Shown here: positions 1-5,626 of the stretch, piece after piece
Position numbering within the stretch: position 1 is the first letter of the stretch
Layout of the letters: every line of letters starts with the position of its first letter
Assembly (NCBI GenBank): GCA_002376325.1
Contig: DFMR01000159.1
Coordinates: 1,640-7,265 of the forward strand
DNA length: 5,626 nt
From: Proteobacteria bacterium UBA3588
GTDB lineage: Bacteria; Pseudomonadota; Gammaproteobacteria; Thiohalomonadales; Thiohalomonadaceae
Direction of reading: 5' to 3'
Made by a program: the position numbers and the translations under genes
Notes under the pieces: generated by a model
The model's database searches: none
Seen by the model: only the letters and a program-made list of their open reading frames with translations
Told to the model about the DNA's origin: nothing

Positions 1-239
1 GCCGCCTCGAACAGGTTGCCCTCCGCCACCAGCTTGAGCCAGTGGGGGATATAGTTGTGCACCGGGCACTTCCAGGAACAGTAGGGGTTGCCGCAGGCGA
101 GACAGCGATCGGCCTGCGCGGCGGCGCCTTCACCGTCGAACTGACCGTAGATCTCGCAGTATTCCTTGATGCGCACCTCGACGGCCATCTTCTCCGGGTC
201 GATGCGCGGCACTTGCAGAAATTGGAAAACGTTTCCCAT
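1..239 (-). CDS. gltD: Glutamate synthase (NADPH) small/beta subunit, N-terminal part (runs off the left edge)
   Basis: This is the start of the FAD- and NADPH-binding subunit of glutamate synthase. GltD oxidises NADPH and passes electrons through iron-sulfur clusters to the FMN in GltB, in the cytoplasm. Seventy-nine complete codons are visible, beginning MGNVFQFLQVPRIDPEK. The family's N-terminal cysteine motif is intact: C46, C49, C54 and C58 in RCLACGNPYCSWKCPVHNYI, spaced C-x2-C-x4-C-x3-C, which ligates a [4Fe-4S] cluster. The segment after it (PHWLKLVAEGNLFEA) also matches GltD. By family knowledge the second cysteine group, the FAD domain and the NADPH domain lie beyond the window edge. 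The ATG at 237-239 is chosen because it gives the normal distance to the cysteine motif and lies 23 bp after the gltB stop. The ribosome binding site is weak (AAGAG a few bases upstream), so translational coupling to gltB is plausible. Related beta-like subunits occur in other oxidoreductases, but the position after gltB settles the identity. Confidence 0.97.
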   Translation of the reverse strand, partial: MGNVFQFLQVPRIDPEKMAVEVRIKEYCEIYGQFDGEGAAAQADRCLACGNPYCSWKCPVHNYIPHWLKLVAEGNLFEA

Positions 240-262
240 GGCTCTTGATGATTCCCGATGTC
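240..262 (-). other. gltB-gltD intergenic spacer
   Basis: Only 23 bp separate the gltB TAA stop (263-265) from the gltD ATG (237-239). There is no room for a promoter, and I see neither a hairpin nor a T-run that could end transcription. The two subunits are therefore expected to be made from one message. Read on the minus strand, the spacer holds GGGAA about 15 bases before the gltD start and AAGAG very close to it. Neither is a strong Shine-Dalgarno sequence. Confidence 0.85.
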
Positions 263-3200
263 TTAAGCGGCGCTCAACAGCGTATCGAGCAGCGTGTCGA
301 TTTCGGAGGCCTTCGGCTTGACCAGCCAGAACTTCTCCAGCATGTCGGCGAAGTTGTCGAGAATGTGTCGGCCCCAGGCGCTGCCGGTCTCGGCCACGAA
401 GGCCTCGATCATCTTGCGCAGGTGGCTGCGGTGGGCCTCGGTCTTCTCGGTGCCGACGCGGTGGATGTCGATCAGCTCGTGGTTGTAGCGGTCGACAAAA
501 CCGTTATCCAGATCGAGCACGTAGGCGAAGCCGCCGGTCATGCCGGCACCGAAGTTGAGGCCGGTCTGGCCCAGCACCGTCACCACGCCGCCGGTCATGT
601 ATTCGCAGCCGTGGTCGCCGACACCCTCGACCGCCGCATGGGCGCCGGAGTTGCGCACCGCGAAACGCTCACCGGCCAGGCCCGCGGCGTACAGCATACC
701 GCCGGTGGCGCCGTAGAGGCAGGTGTTGCCGATGATGCTGGTCTCCTGGCTCTGGAAGCGGCTGCCCCGGGGCGGATAGATCACCAGCTTGCCGCCGGCC
801 ATCCCCTTGCCCACGTAGTCGTTGGCGTCGCCTTCCAGATACATGTCCAGGCCGCCTGCATTCCACACGCCGAAGCTCTGGCCGGCGGTGCCGGTCAGGC
901 GCAGGGTGAGCGGCGTCTCGCACATGCCGAGGTTGCCGTAGCGCCGGGCGATCTCGCCGGAGAGACGCGCGCCGATGGAGCGGTTGACATTCTTCAGCGC
1001 AAAACTGAACTCGCCGCCCTGCTTGGCCTCGATGGCGGGCAGGCAGTCGCGCACCATCTGTTCGGCCAGCTCGCCCTTGTCGAACGGCATATTCTTCGGC
1101 TCGGTGCAGAAGCGCGGCTTGTCGGCAGGGACGCCGCCGTCGGAGAGCAGCGGGGTCAGGTCGAGGCGGCGCTGCCGCGCGGTCGTCCCTTCCACGATCT
1201 CCAGCAGGTCGGTACGACCAATCAGCTCCGCCATGGAACGCACACCGATCTGCGCCATCCATTCGCGGGTCTCGCGGGCGATGAACTTGAAGTAGTTCAT
1301 CACCATCTCGGGCAGGCCGATGAAGTGCTCCATGCGCAGCACCTTGTCCTGGGTGGCGACGCCGGTGGCGCAGTTGTTGAGGTGGCAGATGCGCAGGTAT
1401 TTGCAGCCCAGCGCCACCATCGGTCCGCTGCCGAAACCGAAGCTCTCGGCGCCGAGCATCGCCGCCTTGAGCACGTCGAGACCGGTCTTGAGGCCGCCGT
1501 CGGTCTGCACCCGTACCTTGTCGCGCAGATCGTTGGCGCGCAGGATCTGGTGGGTCTCGGTCATGCCCAGCTCCCACGGGCTGCCGGCGTACTTTACCGA
1601 GGTGAGCGGGCTGGCGCCGGTGCCGCCGTCGTAACCGGAGATGGTGATGAGATCCGCATAGGCCTTGGCCACACCGGCGGCGATGGTGCCGACACCGGCC
1701 TCGGCCACCAGCTTCACCGACACCAGCGCCTGCGGATTGACCTGCTTGAGGTCGAAGATCAGCTGCGCCAGATCCTCGATGGAGTAGATGTCGTGGTGCG
1801 GCGGCGGGGAGATCAGCGCCACGCCGGGCATGGCGAAACGCAGTTTGGCGATCAGTTTGTCCACCTTGTCGCCGGGCAGCTGGCCGCCTTCGCCGGGCTT
1901 GGCGCCTTGGGCCACCTTGATCTGCAACACCTCGGCGTTGACCAGATAGTGCGGGGTGACGCCAAAGCGGCCGGAGGCCACCTGCTTGATCTTGGACATG
2001 CGCTCGGTGCCGTAGCGGGCCGGGTCTTCGCCGCCCTCGCCGGAGTTGGAGCGGCCGCCGAGACGGTTCATCGCCGTGGCCAGCGCCTCGTGTGCCTCGG
2101 GCGACAACGCCCCCAGCGACATGCCGGCGGAGTCGAAACGCTTCAGGATCGCCGCTTCCGACTCCACCTCGTCGACGGGGATGGGCTTGAGATCGCCACG
2201 CGGCCTGAGCAGGTCGCGCAGCGCCGCCACCGGACGCTCGTTCACCAGTTTGGCGTACTCCAGATAGTCCTCATAATTGCCGCTGCGCACGGCCTTGTGC
2301 AGGGTCTGGATCACGTCAGGATTGTAGGCGTGGTATTCGCCGTCGTTCAGGAACTTGAGCAGGCCACCCTGCTGGATGCTCTTGCGTGCGTTCCACGCCA
2401 TCTTGGCCAGCAGTTGCTGATCCGACTCGAGGTCGTCGAAGTGGGTGCCGGAGAGACGGTTGGTGGTGTCGCGGAAACAGAGATCGACCACCGCCTGGTG
2501 CAGACCCACCGATTCGAACAGCTGCGCGCCGCGGTAGCTGGCAATGGTGGAGATGCCCATCTTGGAGATGATCTTGTAGAGCCCCTTGTTGATGCCCTTA
2601 CGGTAGGACTCCAGCAGCTTGACCGGTTCCTTGCCGCCGATCTCGCCGCTGTGCACCAAGTCGTGCAGCACCTCGTAGGCGAGGTACGGATAGACCGCGG
2701 TGGCACCGTAACCGATGAGTACCGCGAAGTGGTGCGGGTCACGGGCGGTGCCGGTCTCGACCACGATGTTGGCGTCGCAGCGCAGCCCCTCCCGGATCAG
2801 GCGGTGGTGCACGGCGCCGGTGGCGAGCAGGGCGTGGATCGGCAACTTGTCGACTGCGAGGGCGCGGTCGGACAGCACGATCACCACCCTGCCGCCCTTC
2901 ACTGCGGCCACGGCACGATCGCAGACCGCCGTGATCGCCGCCTCCAGGCCGCTGCCCGGCGCGTAGTTGAGGTCGATGCATTCGTGGGTGTATTCGCCGC
3001 TGTCCAGCGCCAGCAGGCGCTCGAACTTGCCGCGCGACAACACCGGCGAGTCGACCAGCAGACGCGCCGCGTGTTCCGGCGTCTCCTGGAACAGATTCTT
3101 TTCGCGTCCGAAACAGGTCTCCAGCGACATCACGATCGCCTCGCGCAGCGGATCGATGGGCGGATTGGTCACCTGGGCGAACTGCTGGCGGAAATAGTCG

Positions 3201-4750
3201 TAGAGCGAACGCACCCGGCCGGAGAGCACCGCCATCGGCGTATCGTCGCCCATGGAGCCGATGGCCTCCTGGCCCGCCTCGGCCAGCGGACGCAACACCT
3301 GATCGCGCTCCTCGAAGCTCACCTGGAACATCTTCTGGTGCACATTGAGGGCATCGGCGTCGAGTTCGGGACCGCTCGCCGCCTCGTTCAGTTCCGATTC
3401 CAGGCGCAACACGTGCTCGGCCATCCACTGCTTGTAGGGCTGACGCCCTTTGAGCATGGCGTCCACATCCTGCGGCAGCAGCAACTTGCAGGCGTCCGTG
3501 TCCACCGCCAGCATCTGGCCCGGCTTCAACCGGCCTTTGGCCACCACGTCGGCCGGTTCATAGTCGAACACGCCGATCTCCGAGGCCAGGGTGATGATGC
3601 AACCGCGGTAGTCGCCGCTCTCCGGATCCTTCGCTTCGGCGGTACGGGTGATCACCCAGCGCGCCGGACGCAAGCCGTTGCGATCGAGGGTGCAGGCCGC
3701 ATGGCGGCCGTCGGTCAACACGATGCCGGCGGGACCGTCCCACGGCTCCATGTGCATGGAGTTGTATTCGTAGAAGGCGCGCAGGTCCGGGTCCATGGTC
3801 TCGACGTTCTGCCAGGCGGGCGGTACCAGCAGGCGCATGGCGCGGAAGATGTCCATGCCGCCGGCGAGCAGCGCTTCGAGCATGTTGTCGAGGCTGTTGG
3901 AGTCGGAACCGGTCATGGAGACCAGCGGACGCACCTCCTCCATGTCGGGGATCAGCGGCGTTTCGAACTTGTGGCCGCGCGCCACCGACCAGTAGCGGTT
4001 GCCCTGGACGGTGTTGATCTCGCCGTTGTGGGCCAGATAGCGGAACGGCTGCGCCAGACGCCACTGCGGCCAGGTGTTGGTGGAGAAGCGCTGGTGGAAC
4101 ACGCACAGGGTCGAGGCCATGCGCTCGTCGTTGAGGTCCTGATAGAACACCGGCAGGTAGGCCGGCATCACCAAACCTTTATAGGAGACCACGCGACTGG
4201 AGAAGCTCGGCAGGTAGAAGACCGGGTCGTTGCTTTCGATCGCCTTCTCGGTACGGCGGCGGGCAATATAAAGTTGACGCTCGAACGCCGCCTCGTCCAT
4301 GCCGGCCGGGGCGTTGATGAAGATCTGCTCGATGCACGGCAGGGTCTTCAGCGCCTCGGCGCCGCAGGCGTCGGCATTGGTCGGCACCACGCGCCAGCCC
4401 AGCACCTGCAGACCTTCCTTCGTTACTTCCTGTTCCAGTTGCTTACGCGCCTTATCCGCCAAGGCAGCATCCTGGTTGAGGAATGCCATGCCGACGGCAT
4501 AGTGCTCGGCCAGCGCGAACGCCAGCTCCGCGGCCGCGGCGCGTAGGAAGGCGTCGGGCTTCTTCATCAACAGGCCGCAGCCGTCACCGGTCTTGCCGTC
4601 GGCGGCGATGGCGCCGCGATGAGTCATGCGGCCCAGCGCGCCGATGGCGGTATCGACCAGCCAATGGCTGGCGTTGCCGTCCATATGAGCGATCAGTCCG
4701 AAACCGCAGTTGTCCTTTTCAAAGGCCGGGCTGTAGAGCCCGCCGAGCAT
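263..4750 (-). CDS. gltB: Glutamate synthase (NADPH) large/alpha subunit
   Basis: GltB converts glutamine plus 2-oxoglutarate to two glutamates, using electrons delivered by GltD; it is the cytoplasmic core of the GS-GOGAT ammonium assimilation cycle. The complete protein is 1495 residues, normal for bacterial GltB. Numbering from the ATG at 4750, the class II glutamine amidotransferase domain starts at the nucleophile C15 (KDNCGFGLIAH), exposed after removal of a 14-residue propeptide. It continues through HRGA (44-47), DGKTGDGCG (51-59) and HNGEIN (241-246, oxyanion-hole Asn242 and Gly243). A central domain (about 440-780) leads to the FMN-binding synthase domain (about 850-1190), with SNSGEGGEDPARYG near 901-914, QGAKPGEGGQLPGDK near 948-962 and YDGGTGASP at 1040-1048. 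The [3Fe-4S] ligands are C1116, C1122 and C1127 (GCKYLRICHLNNC). The glycine-rich C-terminal beta-helix domain covers about 1240-1440. No catalytic or cluster residue that I checked is missing. The start was chosen because it puts the nucleophile at residue 15, as in Pseudomonas GltB, and is the first ATG after the predicted promoter. A GTG at 4768 is an in-frame alternative. One 13-residue insertion is noted separately. Confidence 0.98.
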   Translation of the reverse strand: MLGGLYSPAFEKDNCGFGLIAHMDGNASHWLVDTAIGALGRMTHRGAIAADGKTGDGCGLLMKKPDAFLRAAAAELAFALAEHYAVGMAFLNQDAALADKARKQLEQEVTKEGLQVLGWRVVPTNADACGAEALKTLPCIEQIFINAPAGMDEAAFERQLYIARRRTEKAIESNDPVFYLPSFSSRVVSYKGLVMPAYLPVFYQDLNDERMASTLCVFHQRFSTNTWPQWRLAQPFRYLAHNGEINTVQGNRYWSVARGHKFETPLIPDMEEVRPLVSMTGSDSNSLDNMLEALLAGGMDIFRAMRLLVPPAWQNVETMDPDLRAFYEYNSMHMEPWDGPAGIVLTDGRHAACTLDRNGLRPARWVITRTAEAKDPESGDYRGCIITLASEIGVFDYEPADVVAKGRLKPGQMLAVDTDACKLLLPQDVDAMLKGRQPYKQWMAEHVLRLESELNEAASGPELDADALNVHQKMFQVSFEERDQVLRPLAEAGQEAIGSMGDDTPMAVLSGRVRSLYDYFRQQFAQVTNPPIDPLREAIVMSLETCFGREKNLFQETPEHAARLLVDSPVLSRGKFERLLALDSGEYTHECIDLNYAPGSGLEAAITAVCDRAVAAVKGGRVVIVLSDRALAVDKLPIHALLATGAVHHRLIREGLRCDANIVVETGTARDPHHFAVLIGYGATAVYPYLAYEVLHDLVHSGEIGGKEPVKLLESYRKGINKGLYKIISKMGISTIASYRGAQLFESVGLHQAVVDLCFRDTTNRLSGTHFDDLESDQQLLAKMAWNARKSIQQGGLLKFLNDGEYHAYNPDVIQTLHKAVRSGNYEDYLEYAKLVNERPVAALRDLLRPRGDLKPIPVDEVESEAAILKRFDSAGMSLGALSPEAHEALATAMNRLGGRSNSGEGGEDPARYGTERMSKIKQVASGRFGVTPHYLVNAEVLQIKVAQGAKPGEGGQLPGDKVDKLIAKLRFAMPGVALISPPPHHDIYSIEDLAQLIFDLKQVNPQALVSVKLVAEAGVGTIAAGVAKAYADLITISGYDGGTGASPLTSVKYAGSPWELGMTETHQILRANDLRDKVRVQTDGGLKTGLDVLKAAMLGAESFGFGSGPMVALGCKYLRICHLNNCATGVATQDKVLRMEHFIGLPEMVMNYFKFIARETREWMAQIGVRSMAELIGRTDLLEIVEGTTARQRRLDLTPLLSDGGVPADKPRFCTEPKNMPFDKGELAEQMVRDCLPAIEAKQGGEFSFALKNVNRSIGARLSGEIARRYGNLGMCETPLTLRLTGTAGQSFGVWNAGGLDMYLEGDANDYVGKGMAGGKLVIYPPRGSRFQSQETSIIGNTCLYGATGGMLYAAGLAGERFAVRNSGAHAAVEGVGDHGCEYMTGGVVTVLGQTGLNFGAGMTGGFAYVLDLDNGFVDRYNHELIDIHRVGTEKTEAHRSHLRKMIEAFVAETGSAWGRHILDNFADMLEKFWLVKPKASEIDTLLDTLLSAA

Positions 4751-4818
4751 ATTCTGTCTGTCGTTCACGGCCGCAATTCTTCGTGGATGTCTCGCAAAAA
4801 CCAAGCGGAAAGTAGCAA

Positions 4819-4840
4819 TTTGCCCGCGATACGGGGCAAA
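4819..4840 (-). other. Stem-loop at the predicted 5' end of the gltB mRNA
   Basis: Inverted repeats TTTGCCC (4819-4825) and GGGCAAA (4834-4840) form a 7-bp perfect stem around an 8-base loop. In the minus-strand transcript the hairpin would begin about five bases from the predicted 5' end. It is not followed by a T-run on either strand, so it does not look like an intrinsic terminator. A 5'-terminal hairpin of this type can protect a message from decay, but no function can be assigned from sequence alone. Confidence 0.5.
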
Positions 4841-4849
4841 AATGGTCAA

Positions 4850-4861
4850 GCAGTATACTGC
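4850..4861. promoter_or_regulatory. Perfect 12-bp palindrome over the -10 box (possible operator)
   Basis: GCAGTATACTGC reads the same on both strands and completely covers the predicted gltB -10 hexamer. A symmetric site there could bind a dimeric repressor and block RNA polymerase. The symmetry does not extend further: position 4849 does not match 4862. A -10 box such as TATACT already contributes part of the symmetry (TATA), so chance is a real possibility. I do not recognise it as the site of a named regulator. Confidence 0.35.
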
Positions 4862-4880
4862 CCTAAAGGGGGAGGTTCAA
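4852..4880 (-). promoter_or_regulatory. Predicted sigma70 promoter of gltBD
   Basis: On the minus strand, TTGAAC (4875-4880) serves as the -35 box (4 of 6 matches to TTGACA). It is followed by a 17-bp spacer, the optimal length, and TATACT (4852-4857) as the -10 box (5 of 6 matches to TATAAT). Transcription would begin near 4845, giving a leader of about 95 bases before the gltB ATG at 4750. The promoter lies wholly in the gap between the SPOR-gene stop and gltB, as expected for an operon with its own start. It was recognised by eye and has no experimental support. I saw no sigma54 (GG-N10-GC) promoter here. Confidence 0.7.
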
Positions 4881-4913
4881 TGCGTGCGGCCGCGCGTCGG
4901 CGGGCGTTGCTAC

Positions 4914-5626
4914 CTATTGTGCCGCTACGCCGCCACGACGCAGTTCGGCCTGGACGCCGGCGAACGGGCGCACCCACGGACCGGCTCTCTTCAGCGCCGC
5001 CGGCAGTTGCGCCACACGCTTCTCGGCAGTGGCCCGGTCGGCAAAGTCGCCCCAGAACAGCACATACCAGGGCTTTCCTTCCCGCTGGGTGACAACCAAG
5101 GCGCTGACGCCGCTCAAGCGATGGCCGCTGATGTGGCTGGACACACCTTGCTCCGTGGTGGCGCCCACCAGTTGCACGGTGAAATGGCCAGGGTTGCGGC
5201 CGTAGACCCACGCCGACCCCTTGAAGAACGACTTCATCGCAGACCGCGGCGCAGAGGCGGGCTGGGCTGCCGAGAGCGCCCCCGGTGCGCCCGGCCCGAC
5301 ACGGAACCGGAACGGCGCCGATTGCAACCCATCGCGGCCACGTACCACCAGGGACCACTCCGCCGGCCGAGTACCGACCGCGATCTCGATCATCATGCGC
5401 CCGGTATTCACGATATGCACCTGGGATGCCGATAACTGCTTCCGGCGGCCATCCCACGCCACCGAAACCCGACTGCCGGCGGCAAAATGTTTACCGATAA
5501 CGGTCAAGGTCTGACGGCCGCGACGTCCCGGCACCGGGTTGGGCAGGACCCGCTCAACCACCGGTGCCATGATCCCGGCCTTGGCAGATTCGACCTTGGC
5601 GGCAGATTCGGCCTTGGTGGGCTGGG
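4914..5626 (-). CDS. IPT/TIG-like plus SPOR domain protein, C-terminal part (5' end outside the window; DamX-like by position)
   Basis: The frame is open from the right edge to a TAG at 4914-4916, so about 236 residues of a longer protein are visible. The ATG at 5568-5570 lies inside the frame and need not be the true start. From the edge inward there is a short Ala/Lys/Glu/Ser linker. Numbering from that Met, residues 2-91 form an IPT/TIG-like immunoglobulin fold (VLPNPVPG, QTLTVIGKHF, VSVAWDG, then EWSLVVRGRDGLQS). A proline/alanine linker (92-112) leads to a SPOR domain at about 118-210 (HFTVQLVGA, GKPWYVLFWGDFADRATAE, GPWVRPFAGVQAEL). SPOR domains bind stripped glycan strands of septal peptidoglycan, so this end should lie in the periplasm. 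The PWV-R-F-x-x-(I/V)Q ending resembles DamX. In Pseudomonas an AAA-ATPase/SPOR gene sits between aroB and gltB, so an ATPase and a membrane segment upstream are likely but not visible. No link to glutamate synthesis is implied. Confidence 0.85.
   Translation of the reverse strand, partial: QPTKAESAAKVESAKAGIMAPVVERVLPNPVPGRRGRQTLTVIGKHFAAGSRVSVAWDGRRKQLSASQVHIVNTGRMMIEIAVGTRPAEWSLVVRGRDGLQSAPFRFRVGPGAPGALSAAQPASAPRSAMKSFFKGSAWVYGRNPGHFTVQLVGATTEQGVSSHISGHRLSGVSALVVTQREGKPWYVLFWGDFADRATAEKRVAQLPAALKRAGPWVRPFAGVQAELRRGGVAAQ
5583..5615 (-). repeat. Short direct repeat in the linker of the SPOR-domain protein
   Basis: Two 15-bp copies, at 5583-5597 and 5601-5615, differ by one base (GGCAGATTCGACCTT and GGCAGATTCGGCCTT on the plus strand) and are separated by 3 bp. 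They encode K-(A/V)-E-S-A twice in the alanine/lysine-rich stretch before the IPT-like domain. Such stretches are typical of flexible periplasmic spacers. The array may continue past the right edge of the window. Confidence 0.7.

Larger units (their letters stand above)
4751..4913 (-). other. Intergenic region upstream of gltB, including the untranslated leader
   Basis: These 163 bp lie between the TAG stop of the SPOR-domain gene and the chosen gltB ATG. They hold the promoter, palindrome and hairpin listed separately. The leader downstream of the predicted transcription start contains no ATG before 4750, so there is no ATG-started leader peptide. No obvious terminator follows the SPOR gene: the GC-rich near-palindrome around 4882-4897 (core GCGGCCGC) has no loop and no T-run. 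Read-through from the upstream gene into gltB is therefore possible in addition to the internal promoter. The ribosome binding site before the ATG is poor. Confidence 0.65.

Noticed and set aside
245..4546. A 1433-codon open frame on the plus strand, antisense to almost all of gltB
   Set aside because: Its codons are in exact register with the gltB codons, so its stops correspond only to the sense codons TTA, CTA and TCA. These are rare in high-GC genes, and the frame ends exactly where gltB uses a CTA leucine codon (4544-4546). The predicted protein is His/Gly/Ala/Val-rich with no recognisable domain, whereas the opposite strand is unmistakable GltB.
4819..4840. An intrinsic terminator between the SPOR gene and gltB
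   Set aside because: The stem-loop has no T-run after it on the minus strand, and it lies downstream of the predicted gltB promoter, where a constitutive terminator would cut off gltB itself.
4751..4849. The 33-residue N-terminal extension of GltB from the TTG at 4849
   Set aside because: The extension does not resemble the GltB N-termini I know, begins with a weak TTG codon, and overlaps the predicted leader and transcript start. The downstream ATG gives the normal propeptide length.
4844..4849. TTGACC on the minus strand as the -35 box of a second gltB promoter
   Set aside because: The sequence 16-18 bp downstream is GC-rich (around CGGGCA) and contains no -10-like hexamer.
4842..5435. 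Plus-strand open frames opposite the SPOR-domain gene (for example 4842-5435 and 5221-5514), and a minus-strand frame at 4846-5457
   Set aside because: They overlap a frame with clear IPT-like and SPOR motifs, are rich in Arg/Pro/Ala as expected for off-frame GC-rich sequence, and show no domain or convincing start site.
1..5626. Mobile elements, CRISPR arrays, tRNA or rRNA genes, phage or defence genes
   Set aside because: No inverted-repeat ends, transposase motifs, regularly spaced repeats or RNA-gene signatures are visible. Nearly all of the window is accounted for by the three genes and two intergenic regions.

Overview
The window is a stretch of high-GC bacterial chromosome in which every supported gene lies on the minus strand. 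Read in transcription order (from high to low coordinates) it holds: (1) the 3' end of a gene for an envelope-type protein with an IPT/TIG-like fold followed by a C-terminal SPOR peptidoglycan-binding domain (4914-5626, 5' end outside the window); (2) a 163-bp intergenic region with a good sigma70-type promoter for the next gene; (3) a complete gltB, the large (alpha) subunit of NADPH-dependent glutamate synthase (263-4750); and (4) the first 79 codons of gltD, the small (beta) subunit (1-239, continuing off the left edge). gltB and gltD are only 23 bp apart and are evidently one operon.

The protein sequences point to a gammaproteobacterium. GltB resembles the Pseudomonas and Escherichia enzymes closely along its full length, and the GltD N-terminus is almost the enterobacterial sequence. 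The order SPOR-domain gene, gltB, gltD matches the arrangement I recall from Pseudomonas, where aroK-aroB and a DamX-like AAA/SPOR gene precede gltBD. The genus cannot be named from this window; a high-GC lineage of the Chromatiales type is a guess.

Functionally, GltB and GltD together form GOGAT, which with glutamine synthetase carries out high-affinity ammonium assimilation. GltB hydrolyses glutamine, channels the ammonia to 2-oxoglutarate on its FMN domain, and receives electrons through iron-sulfur clusters from the NADPH/FAD subunit GltD. The SPOR protein is not expected to take part in this; it is probably a cell-envelope or division factor that happens to lie upstream.

This is mostly conserved housekeeping sequence and I see no novel system. 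The points worth a second look are the gltB start and promoter (the longest possible reading frame starts upstream of the predicted transcription start), a perfect 12-bp palindrome covering the -10 box, a small hairpin at the predicted 5' end of the mRNA, a 13-residue insertion in the GltB glutaminase domain, and the IPT-SPOR architecture. A 1433-codon open frame antisense to gltB is explained by codon usage and is rejected as a gene.
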